NCBI RefSeq assembly: GCF_000723165.1
Contig: NZ_HG322949.1
Location: 33,665-97,664 of the forward strand
Length of the DNA: 64,000 nucleotides
Direction: 5' to 3'
Source: Janthinobacterium agaricidamnosum NBRC 102515 = DSM 9628
GTDB taxonomy: Bacteria; Pseudomonadota; Gammaproteobacteria; Burkholderiales; Burkholderiaceae_D
Shown here: positions 56,679 to 64,000 of the stretch, piece by piece
How the letters are laid out: every line of letters begins with the position of its first letter
How positions within the stretch are numbered: the first letter of the stretch is position 1
Position numbers and translations under genes: made by a program
Notes under the pieces: generated by a model
What the model saw: the letters and a program-made list of their open reading frames with translations, nothing else
Databases searched by the model: none
Told to the model about the DNA's origin: nothing

Positions 56679-57161
56679 TTAGTTGACCCGGTGATCGCGT
56701 ATCATTTCTTGCAGATGGGCATTCAATGTCGCGACCGCTGCCTTGCCGTTGGCCATGCCGGTCAGCGTGATTTCGCTGGTCTTGGTATAGCGGTGGCCGA
56801 TCCGTATCGTGTAGGAACGCGACAGCCAGCTCCAGAACGACGGCTGGTACGTCGCCTCATCCATGTCGCGCCATTTGACGCCGCTGATGCCTTTGCTCCA
56901 CGGTAGGAAACCGGACGCCAGCCAGACCCCGACTTCGTCGTAATACAACTGGTAGCTGCGCGCGCTCAGGATGCGGTAGCCGATGATCAGCGCCGCGACG
57001 ATCAATGAAACGGCGGCAACTTTTTCACCCCAGCGGAACGATAGGCGCACCATGAACAGGAAGATCAGCGCCATGCAAAAGGTGCCGACGTAGGCGGTCC
57101 ACGATTTGCCGCACAGGACGGTGGCATGCAGTTTGATGCTGACGGCGTTTTCTTCACTCAT
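56679..57161 (-). CDS. Small membrane protein with PH-like domain
   Basis: 160 residues from ATG 57161 (MSEENAVSIKLHATVLCG); an in-frame TTG at 57182 is less likely. Two adjacent membrane helices (about 23-42 and 49-66) are followed by a soluble beta-rich part with LYYDEVGVWLASGFLPWSKG and WRDMDEATYQP, the pattern of a bacterial PH (DUF304-like) domain. No function is known. It is downstream of the large SNF2 helicase on the same strand, 69 bp apart. Confidence 0.6.
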   Translation of the reverse strand: MSEENAVSIKLHATVLCGKSWTAYVGTFCMALIFLFMVRLSFRWGEKVAAVSLIVAALIIGYRILSARSYQLYYDEVGVWLASGFLPWSKGISGVKWRDMDEATYQPSFWSWLSRSYTIRIGHRYTKTSEITLTGMANGKAAVATLNAHLQEMIRDHRVN

Positions 57162-57230
57162 GATGCGCGATCCGGAAATCAAAAAAACGCATGATTACAT
57201 GGATGCGGCGAAATTGGCAGCCGTGTCCCC

Positions 57231-60200
57231 TCATTTTTTCAATCCTTCTTGTAACATGCCCAACATGTCGCCAGCCGACATGCGCGCCGCCGCGTCGCTG
57301 CCTTCCAGCAAGCTGTCGGCCAGGTCGCGTTTATGCTGGTGCAAGTCGACGATGCTTTCCTCGATGGTGTGTTTCGCCACCAGCCGGTAAATCGTCACCG
57401 GCCGCAATTGCCCCATGCGGTGGGCGCGGTCCGAGGCCTGGTCTTCGACGGCCGGGTTCCACCACGGGTCCATGTGGATCACGTAATCGGCGGCGGTCAA
57501 ATTGATGCCCATGCCGCCCGCTTTCAGGCTGATCAGGAATACATCGCCGTGGCCGGCCTGGAAGGCGTCGACCCGTACCTTGCGTTCATGCATCGGCGTC
57601 GCGCCATCCAGGTATTGATAGGCGATGCCGTGCTGGTCCAGGTGTTGCCGGATCAGCGTCAAATGATCGACGAACTGGCTGAATACCAGCACCTTGTGGC
57701 GGTTTTCCAGCAAGCCCGACAACAGCTCGGCAAACGCCGTGAGCTTGCTGCTGGCCAAGCCCAGTTCCGGTGCCACCAATTGCGGATTGCAACAGGCACG
57801 GCGCAGCTTCATGATTTCCGCCAGGATCTGGATGGCTTTTTTCGACGCCGGGCCTTCCACCATCGCCAGTTTTTCCAGCGCTTCGCGGCGCAGCGATTCG
57901 TACAGCGCCGTTTCTTGCGGCGACAAATCGACTTCCAGCACGATTTCAGTACGTGGCGGCAATTCGGACAGCACTTGCGTCTTGGTCCTGCGCAAGATGA
58001 ACGGCTGTATCAAACGTTTCAGCCGCAGCCGCGCGCCCGCTTCGGCGCGTTTATCCTGGGCCCGCTCGATCGGGCCGGCAAAGCGCAGGTTGAATTGGTC
58101 CATGCTGCCGAGCAAACCGGGATTGATGAAGCGGAACAAATTCCACAATTCGCCGAGGTGATTTTCCAGCGGCGTGCCGCTGGCCACCATGCGGAAATCG
58201 CCTTGCAGCGCCATCACCGCTTGCGAGCGCTTGGTGGCCGCATTCTTGATCGCCTGGGCTTCATCGAGCACGATGGTGTGCCATTTTACGTCGGCAAATA
58301 ATTTCGCTTCCTGTTGCAGCAAGCCGTAGCTGGCCACCACCAGGTCGAACGGCTGCACCTTGGCCAGCGTATCGCCGCGGTCGCCGGCGCCGAACAGTGT
58401 GACGTTCAAGGTCGGCGCAAAACGCGCCGCTTCGCTGATCCAGTTCATGCAGACCGAAGTCGGCGCGATTACCAGCGTCGGGCCGTCTGGCGCGCGCGAC
58501 AATATCAGCGCCAGCGCCTGCAAGGTCTTGCCCAGGCCCATGTCGTCGGCCAGGCAGGCGCCGACGCCCCAGTGCGCCAGCCGGGCCAGCCATGCGAAGC
58601 CGGCCAGTTGATAATCGCGCAACTCGGCTTGCAAGGTGCTGGGCAATTGCGGCACGAAATTTTCCAGTTCCTGCAGCCGCGCCAGATGCGATTTCCACAG
58701 TTTGTCGGCCTTGATACCACCGGCGTCGTTGGCCAGTTCTTCCAGTGCGAACGCGGCCAGCGGATGGACCCGCACGCCGTCGCCGGTCGACTCGCCGAAG
58801 GCCGCCAATGCCGACAGGCGGCGGTGCAATTCATCGCTGAGCGCGAGGAACTGGTTATCGCCCAGCGCGACAAACCGGCTTTTGTTGTTTTGCATCAAGT
58901 CGAGCAAGGCGCGCAAGTCGAGCACCTTGTTTTCATCGACTTGCAATTCGCCGCTGGCGGCAAACCAATCCTTGCCGCTCTTGATCGACATGCTCAACTG
59001 TTGCGAGTCGATGCGCTTGCTGACGCGGAAGGATTCGCCCTCCGGCCATGCGATGACGATGCTTTCCGGATCGAGTTCTTGTAGTTCGACCAGCAATTGC
59101 AGCGACGTCGACGGCTGGCCCAGCAGCCATTCGCCATGCTCTTCCTCGGCTTCTTCCAATACCCGGCAACTGCCTGTCATCTGGCGCTGTGCTGCGCGTT
59201 CCGCATTCAAGTCGCGGCGCGCCTGCACCGGCCGGCCGTCGAGATCGGCAAACACGCTTTCGGCGCCGCTGCCCGGCGCGTAATAGGCACCGCCGCCGGG
59301 CAGCGGACGCACCAGGATTTGCATCTTCAAGCCTTGCTGGTAAGGCAGCAAGTGAATATGCAGCCGCGCATCGGCGGCGATCTGTTCCGCATTGTCGGGA
59401 CCGCCGCCGATATCCGATTGCACCGTCACCAGCGAGGAAATCGCGCGGATCGCTTGCAGCACTTGTTTTTCCGCATGCACCGGCACGGCCAGGCTGGCGC
59501 CGACGATGGCGGCGATGCGCCGGTGTTCGTCGAGGATGTGCACGACACGCAAGCGGGTCGGCGTTTCTTTCGTGACGACCACGCTGCAATCATGCTCGGG
59601 GATCGCCGGTTGCAGGCTGAGCCATAATTGGCCGCCATGCTTTTTGATCAGCAATTCCGGTTCGGCCGGCAGCAAATCGACCCGGTTCTCCGGCGCATCC
59701 ATCCAGAACACCAGCGGATGGCCGATCAGCGCGACGATGGCCTTGTCCGGTTCGATTTCATAGCGCACGGCCGAGGAATAATATTGCATCCGAGGCGCAA
59801 TCGCGCCGGCCGCGCGCACGTCTTGCGGCGACAGGAAATCGATTTCCGGCGCATCGTCATGCAAGCGCTTCAAACCCATCGCGCGGCCCTTGCTCCACAC
59901 GCCGCGCGCATCGCGTTTTTGTTCGCGCGGCTCGATTTCGGTGATGCCGTGACGCGGGTCGAAGGCAATCATCCACACCAGCCGCGCACTGTTGCCGGCC
60001 GCTTCGGCGGGGGCTTGCTGTTGCAGGTTGATCAGCGCACTGAGCTGGCGCTGCCACGCTTCCTGGCGCTCGAACCACGGCGCCATGTCGACAAAGCCGT
60101 AGCGTGCCATGTGCGTGGCGGCATAACTTTGCTGTTCCAGGTCGCCCAGCTGGCCCAGCAAGTTGGCCGCTTGCGCCGCGATCAGATAAAAACCGGCGGC

Positions 60201-61400
60201 ATCGGCTTGCCGCACCATGTCGCGCAATGCGACCTGGTGGTCGGCCAGTTGCGGCAATGCCAGCCAGTAATACAGCAAGGCCTGGAACATTTGCGGCTGC
60301 ATCCGGGTTTCCCAGTTGCGAGTCGGAATGATGTTGGCCTGCATGGTGCCGGCACGTACCTGGCGCAGCATGCTCAATTGCTGGTAGACCACGCTGTCGT
60401 GGTTCTGCTGGGCGCGCAAGGCCAGTTCCAGGTAAGACTCGGCCTGTTTCAGCAGCTTGGCGTCTGTGCTGCGCAGCAAGGCCAGCACATATAAATGGCC
60501 GCCGATGCCGGCGAAACATAATTTGCGCTTGCCGGACTCGCGCCGCAGCAGTTTCAGCGCAGCTTCAAAACCGGCCAGCGCCGCCATCTGTTCGCCGCGC
60601 AGCAGTTGGATGACGCTGGCAAACATGTGCGCCAGCCCACCATCCTCGCCTTGCAGCAAGCCGCTGGCATCGTCCAGCCGGCCGCACAGGATCGCATCCT
60701 CGGCCAGCGTCAGCCGCAAGCTGGACACCACGGTATCGCCGCTGGCCACGCGCCGCTGCAGATGTTGCTGGCAAAATTCACGTAGTTGCGGCGCGCTGGG
60801 CGGTTCGTACTGGCTATTGCCCAGCAAGATGGCCAGGATTTCATCTTGCAGCAGCGGATGCACGCGGGCGATCATGTCCGGCTCGAATGGCCGGCCAAAG
60901 ATGTCGATCAGCGGATGCAATTGCGCCGCTTCGTAGCAGGCCATGCAGGCCGTCAGCAGCGGCACCACTTGTTGTGGCGCATCGCCGCGCAGCAAGGCGA
61001 TACGCAGGCGCGCCACACCCTGGCGGTAGCTGCGCAGCTCGACATAACCATCCCAGTTGCGGCGCACCGGGTTGATGCTTTCGACCGCCTCGCCCAGGTC
61101 GCGGAACACATGGCTGTCGAGCGCGGCGCGCATCGCCGGCCAGCGCAGCCGCGAGCCGCAACTGAAACCGCGCCCGGTGACTTCGCTGATCAATTCCAGC
61201 CGGGCCAGCCGTTGCAATACTTCCAGCACCACCGGCAGCTTGAAATACCTGCCGTCCGGCTGATTGATATTGGCCCGCTGCAAATGCTCGAAGACCGCAT
61301 GTTTTCCGACCGGTTCGCCGACGATGGCCAGCAGCGCCAGGATCATTTTTTCATGCTGTTCCAGTGCATCGAATTCTTCAAGCAATTGCGGGGGGTTCAT
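57231..61400 (-). CDS. Large SNF2-family helicase, second in the window
   Basis: 1389 residues. The first 400 or so are helical and TPR-like with no recognised domain. The ATPase core starts near 920: LADDMGLGKTLQALALI near 953, VLDEAQAIKN near 1045, SGTPLENHLGELWNLFRF, LRRTKTQVLSELPPRTE, then the C-terminal helicase domain with VFSQFVDHLTLIRQH, SLKAGGMGINLTAAD and DRAHRMGQ near 1320. The core resembles the 24169 helicase, but the N-terminal part is different and longer. It stops seven bases before the oligopeptidase start region on the same strand. Confidence 0.9.
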   Translation of the reverse strand: MNPPQLLEEFDALEQHEKMILALLAIVGEPVGKHAVFEHLQRANINQPDGRYFKLPVVLEVLQRLARLELISEVTGRGFSCGSRLRWPAMRAALDSHVFRDLGEAVESINPVRRNWDGYVELRSYRQGVARLRIALLRGDAPQQVVPLLTACMACYEAAQLHPLIDIFGRPFEPDMIARVHPLLQDEILAILLGNSQYEPPSAPQLREFCQQHLQRRVASGDTVVSSLRLTLAEDAILCGRLDDASGLLQGEDGGLAHMFASVIQLLRGEQMAALAGFEAALKLLRRESGKRKLCFAGIGGHLYVLALLRSTDAKLLKQAESYLELALRAQQNHDSVVYQQLSMLRQVRAGTMQANIIPTRNWETRMQPQMFQALLYYWLALPQLADHQVALRDMVRQADAAGFYLIAAQAANLLGQLGDLEQQSYAATHMARYGFVDMAPWFERQEAWQRQLSALINLQQQAPAEAAGNSARLVWMIAFDPRHGITEIEPREQKRDARGVWSKGRAMGLKRLHDDAPEIDFLSPQDVRAAGAIAPRMQYYSSAVRYEIEPDKAIVALIGHPLVFWMDAPENRVDLLPAEPELLIKKHGGQLWLSLQPAIPEHDCSVVVTKETPTRLRVVHILDEHRRIAAIVGASLAVPVHAEKQVLQAIRAISSLVTVQSDIGGGPDNAEQIAADARLHIHLLPYQQGLKMQILVRPLPGGGAYYAPGSGAESVFADLDGRPVQARRDLNAERAAQRQMTGSCRVLEEAEEEHGEWLLGQPSTSLQLLVELQELDPESIVIAWPEGESFRVSKRIDSQQLSMSIKSGKDWFAASGELQVDENKVLDLRALLDLMQNNKSRFVALGDNQFLALSDELHRRLSALAAFGESTGDGVRVHPLAAFALEELANDAGGIKADKLWKSHLARLQELENFVPQLPSTLQAELRDYQLAGFAWLARLAHWGVGACLADDMGLGKTLQALALILSRAPDGPTLVIAPTSVCMNWISEAARFAPTLNVTLFGAGDRGDTLAKVQPFDLVVASYGLLQQEAKLFADVKWHTIVLDEAQAIKNAATKRSQAVMALQGDFRMVASGTPLENHLGELWNLFRFINPGLLGSMDQFNLRFAGPIERAQDKRAEAGARLRLKRLIQPFILRRTKTQVLSELPPRTEIVLEVDLSPQETALYESLRREALEKLAMVEGPASKKAIQILAEIMKLRRACCNPQLVAPELGLASSKLTAFAELLSGLLENRHKVLVFSQFVDHLTLIRQHLDQHGIAYQYLDGATPMHERKVRVDAFQAGHGDVFLISLKAGGMGINLTAADYVIHMDPWWNPAVEDQASDRAHRMGQLRPVTIYRLVAKHTIEESIVDLHQHKRDLADSLLEGSDAAARMSAGDMLGMLQEGLKK

Positions 61401-61406
61401 GTCGTA

Positions 61407-63353
61407 TCAAGCCAGGTTATCGATATGCACGGGGGCGGCTTGCCCGGCGCGATGCAGGCCGAAGACCCGCAGGTAAAAATACAGCTCGGCTTCCAGCGTG
61501 CGGACGATGTTTTCCCCCTTGCGGAAACCATGGCCTTCGCCTTCCAGCGCAATATAGGCGACCGGCACGCCGCGCGCTTTTAATGCGTCGACCATGGTTT
61601 CCGATTGCTGCGGCAGCACCACTTTATCGTCCAGGCCCTGGAAGAAAATCATCGGCCGTTTCAGGCGCCCGGTATGGTGGATCGGCGAACGGGCCTGGTA
61701 CAGCGCTTCGGCTTGCGGCTGTGGCGCGATCAGGTAGGCAGTGTATTGCGATTCGAATTTATGCGTATCCTGGTCCAGTGCTTTCAAGTCGGATACGCCG
61801 TAATAACTGGCGCCGGCCTTGAACACGTCATGGAAGGTCAGCGCGCACAAGGTGGTCATGCCGCCGGCGCTGCCGCCGCGGATGATCAGGCGTTCCTTGT
61901 CGGCCAGGCCCCGTTCGGCCAGGTACGCGGCGCCGGCGATGCAATCCTCGACATCGACAATGCCCCACTGGCCTTGCAGCGCATCGCGGTATGCGCGTCC
62001 GAAACCGCTGCTGCCGCCATAGTTGACGTCCAGTACGCCAAAGCCGCGGCTGGTCCAGAACTGGATCGCCAATTTCAGGGTATTGCTGGCCATGTTGGTC
62101 GGGCCGCCATGGCCGATGACGATGACCGGCGGCTGGTCGCCGGCCGGTGCGTGATGGTCGGCATTGTGCGGCGCATAAAAAAAGGCGTGCGACGTGCGGC
62201 CATTGCTGCTTGGATAGCTGATGCTTTCCGGTACAGACAGATAAGCCACTTCGGGCAACTGGCTGATCGACTGGCTCAGCACTTCCAGTTCGCCATTGGC
62301 AAAATCGATGCGCGCCAATTCCGGCGCAATCGTCGGGCTGCCGCCCAGCAAGGCGACAAAACCGGGGCCGACCCGCAATTCGCGGATTTCCTGGTACGGA
62401 TTGGCGATGCTTTCCAGCCGCGCCGCGCCGGGCGACAAGCGGCCCAGGTGACTGACGCCGTTTTGCAGATAGGTACAGATGATGTCGCCTTCCGGCAAGA
62501 AACCATACATCGAACCGCCAAACGTCCAGTGCGGCGTGGCGAATTCGGCCGCCACCGGACACAGCGCTTCGATAGTGGCGCCATGCAAGCGGTACAGATT
62601 CCACCAGCCGCTGCTGTCCGACACAAAATGCAGCAAGCCTTGCGGCGACCATTCCGGCTGACAAATCGATTCGCGGAGGCCGCCGGCAATCAGGCGCGGC
62701 GTGCTCAGCGTGCCGTCGTCATGCACCTCGGCCAGCCACAGTTCGGTGCCTTGCCACGGCATGCGCGGATGGTCCCAGCTGAGCCAGGCCAGCGAACGGC
62801 CATCCGGCGACAGGCGCGGCGCCGCGTAAAAATCGTGGCCCTGGGCCAGCACGGTTTCGCTGCCGTCGAAATTGACCGCGCACAGGCTGTTGTCGGGCAA
62901 GGCGTGGCCTTCCGCTGGATGCAACTCGCGCACGCCGATCAGGCGCTGGCGCTGCTGGTCGACGATAAAATCGGCATGGCGTTGTGTGCCCGGGCGGCTC
63001 AGCGGCCGCGCTTCGGCGTCGCCGGCCTTCACGTAAATCAGGTTATCGGCAAAATGCGAAAAATAGACGGTGTCGCCATCGACCACATACGCGCCGCCGC
63101 CGTATTCATGCACGCGGGTGCGCACATTCAGCGGCGCCGGCGTCAATTCAGCGACCTGGGCGTCGCGCCGGCGCAGCAGGGTATGGCGGCCGCCTTCGCT
63201 GGCGCGGCCGGCCAGCCAGAAAATATCGCTCCCATCCGGACCGCCCAGCGCCACTTGCGTCAGCGGCGAAGAACCGGCCGCGACCACGGCGGCGCTGATC
63301 GGCGACGGCCAGACGCCATAAGGGGCGGTTGTGCGGGATGAGGCTGATGTCAT
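61407..63353 (-). CDS. S9 family prolyl oligopeptidase/dipeptidyl aminopeptidase
   Basis: 648 residues. The N-terminal part (about 20-380) is a beta-propeller with repeated blades. The C-terminal alpha/beta hydrolase (about 390-640) has nucleophile Ser near 492 in RGGSAGGMTTL, Asp near 573 in QGLDDKVVLPQQ and His near 607 in EGEGHGFRKGEN. The GHGGPTN oxyanion loop is also present. No signal peptide is seen, so it likely processes short peptides in the cytoplasm. It is transcribed upstream of the large SNF2 helicase, and the two may be one unit. Confidence 0.92.
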   Translation of the reverse strand: MTSASSRTTAPYGVWPSPISAAVVAAGSSPLTQVALGGPDGSDIFWLAGRASEGGRHTLLRRRDAQVAELTPAPLNVRTRVHEYGGGAYVVDGDTVYFSHFADNLIYVKAGDAEARPLSRPGTQRHADFIVDQQRQRLIGVRELHPAEGHALPDNSLCAVNFDGSETVLAQGHDFYAAPRLSPDGRSLAWLSWDHPRMPWQGTELWLAEVHDDGTLSTPRLIAGGLRESICQPEWSPQGLLHFVSDSSGWWNLYRLHGATIEALCPVAAEFATPHWTFGGSMYGFLPEGDIICTYLQNGVSHLGRLSPGAARLESIANPYQEIRELRVGPGFVALLGGSPTIAPELARIDFANGELEVLSQSISQLPEVAYLSVPESISYPSSNGRTSHAFFYAPHNADHHAPAGDQPPVIVIGHGGPTNMASNTLKLAIQFWTSRGFGVLDVNYGGSSGFGRAYRDALQGQWGIVDVEDCIAGAAYLAERGLADKERLIIRGGSAGGMTTLCALTFHDVFKAGASYYGVSDLKALDQDTHKFESQYTAYLIAPQPQAEALYQARSPIHHTGRLKRPMIFFQGLDDKVVLPQQSETMVDALKARGVPVAYIALEGEGHGFRKGENIVRTLEAELYFYLRVFGLHRAGQAAPVHIDNLA

Positions 63354-63545
63354 GCTGGCTCCGTAAAGGGGAAAGTGTCGGACAAGAGCCGTTCATCATA
63401 AAGGAAGGGACGGCATAGTGAAAGTGTTTAACTTGCTTAAATGGCAAACTTTCTTTGCTGTCGGTGTTGCTCAGTGGCATCAAACAATGGAAAAGATGGC
63501 ATTGAATGCGATAATAGAGGTTTCCCAAGCTACTGATTGCCTGCC

Positions 63546-64000
63546 ATGCCACAATTTGCTCCGCTTCAGAATGACACTTTCTTGCGCGCGCTGCTGCGCC
63601 AGCCGACCGACCACACCCCTGTGTGGCTGATGCGGCAAGCCGGACGTTACCTGCCGGAATACCGCGCCACGCGCGAAAAGGCAGGCTCTTTCCTGGGCTT
63701 GGCGAAAAATCCCGATTACGCCACCGAAGTGACGTTGCAACCGCTGGACCGCTTTCCGCTGGATGCGGCGATCCTGTTTTCCGACATCCTGACGGTACCC
63801 GACGCGATGGGCCTGGGCCTGTATTTTGCCGATGGCGAAGGTCCGAAATTCGAGCGCCCGCTGCGCACCGAGCAAGAAGTGCTGGCGTTGCGCGCGCCGG
63901 ACCTGGACTCGCTGGACTATGTGTTCAACGCCGTCACGCAAATCCGCACGGCATTGAATGGCCGCGTGCCGCTGATCGGTTTTTCGGGCAGCCCATGGAC
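63546..64000 (+). CDS. hemE: Uroporphyrinogen decarboxylase, N-terminal part (runs off window)
   Basis: The ATG at 63546 opens a frame, still open at the window end, that reads [35 protein letters not shown], with the conserved [12 protein letters not shown] and the catalytic Asp in [15 protein letters not shown]. HemE decarboxylates the four acetate groups of uroporphyrinogen III in heme synthesis. About 151 residues of roughly 360 are visible. It is divergent from the oligopeptidase across 192 bp. Confidence 0.97.
   Translation, partial: MPQFAPLQNDTFLRALLRQPTDHTPVWLMRQAGRYLPEYRATREKAGSFLGLAKNPDYATEVTLQPLDRFPLDAAILFSDILTVPDAMGLGLYFADGEGPKFERPLRTEQEVLALRAPDLDSLDYVFNAVTQIRTALNGRVPLIGFSGSPW

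Overview
The window is high-GC DNA from a betaproteobacterium of the order Burkholderiales, most likely family Oxalobacteraceae (Janthinobacterium/Duganella/Massilia type). The basis is protein sequence style plus gene order: mla genes, an ABC-2 exporter, a BolA protein, murA, his genes, hit and tatABC in one collinear block; a LiuR-type regulator over isovaleryl-CoA dehydrogenase; and grxD overlapping ubiX. No database search was run, so the taxonomic call is inference. I saw no rRNA, tRNA, CRISPR array or complete prophage.

Layout. (1) 1-412: wreckage of an IS3-family element, with the 3' end of orfB joined head-on to the inverted left end and orfA start of an IS3 element. (2) 561-12875: a cluster whose members nearly all point to peptidoglycan turnover: amino-sugar kinase, lipoprotein N-acetylmuramoyl-L-alanine amidase, LysR regulator, VanX-type D-Ala-D-Ala dipeptidase, PBP4 (dacB), a SpmA-SpmB fusion membrane protein, an orphan family-5 peptide-binding protein, a TonB-dependent receptor and an LD-carboxypeptidase with a Tat-like signal. 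Together these could import, cut and phosphorylate muropeptide fragments; this is the most system-like part of the window. (3) 12983-14208: a YihY/BrkB membrane protein and a candidate small RNA with its own promoter and terminator. (4) 14221-19197: acyl-CoA dehydrogenase, SDR, thiolase, isovaleryl-CoA dehydrogenase and a LiuR-like MerR regulator, with matching palindromic operators. (5) 19612-23918: an XRE regulator with a perfect palindrome at its start, small ORFs, grxD-ubiX and tex. (6) 24169-30129: a SNF2 helicase, a PAS histidine kinase, an OmpR-type response regulator and a RAYT-like protein that has lost a core HUH histidine. (7) 30336-36575: glutamate synthase gltBD, ended by a strong terminator.

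(8) 36865-54233: a 17-kb same-strand block of 22 genes with little intergenic space: phospholipid transport (mlaFEDACB), an ABC-2 exporter, a BolA protein, murA, histidine biosynthesis (hisG-D-[DNA methyltransferase]-C-B-H-A-F-I-E), a HIT protein and tatABC, closed by a terminator. The DNA methyltransferase inside the his genes is the oddity. (9) 54392-64000: an orphan PAAR spike protein, a DUF885 protein, a PH-like membrane protein, a second larger SNF2 helicase, an S9 prolyl oligopeptidase and the start of hemE, which runs off the window.

Connections between regions: tatABC supplies the translocase that the LdcA homologue's twin-arginine signal would need. murA makes new peptidoglycan precursor, while the 561-12875 cluster would recover old wall. 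Long antisense ORFs opposite gltB, tex and the helicases are high-GC shadows and are not annotated.
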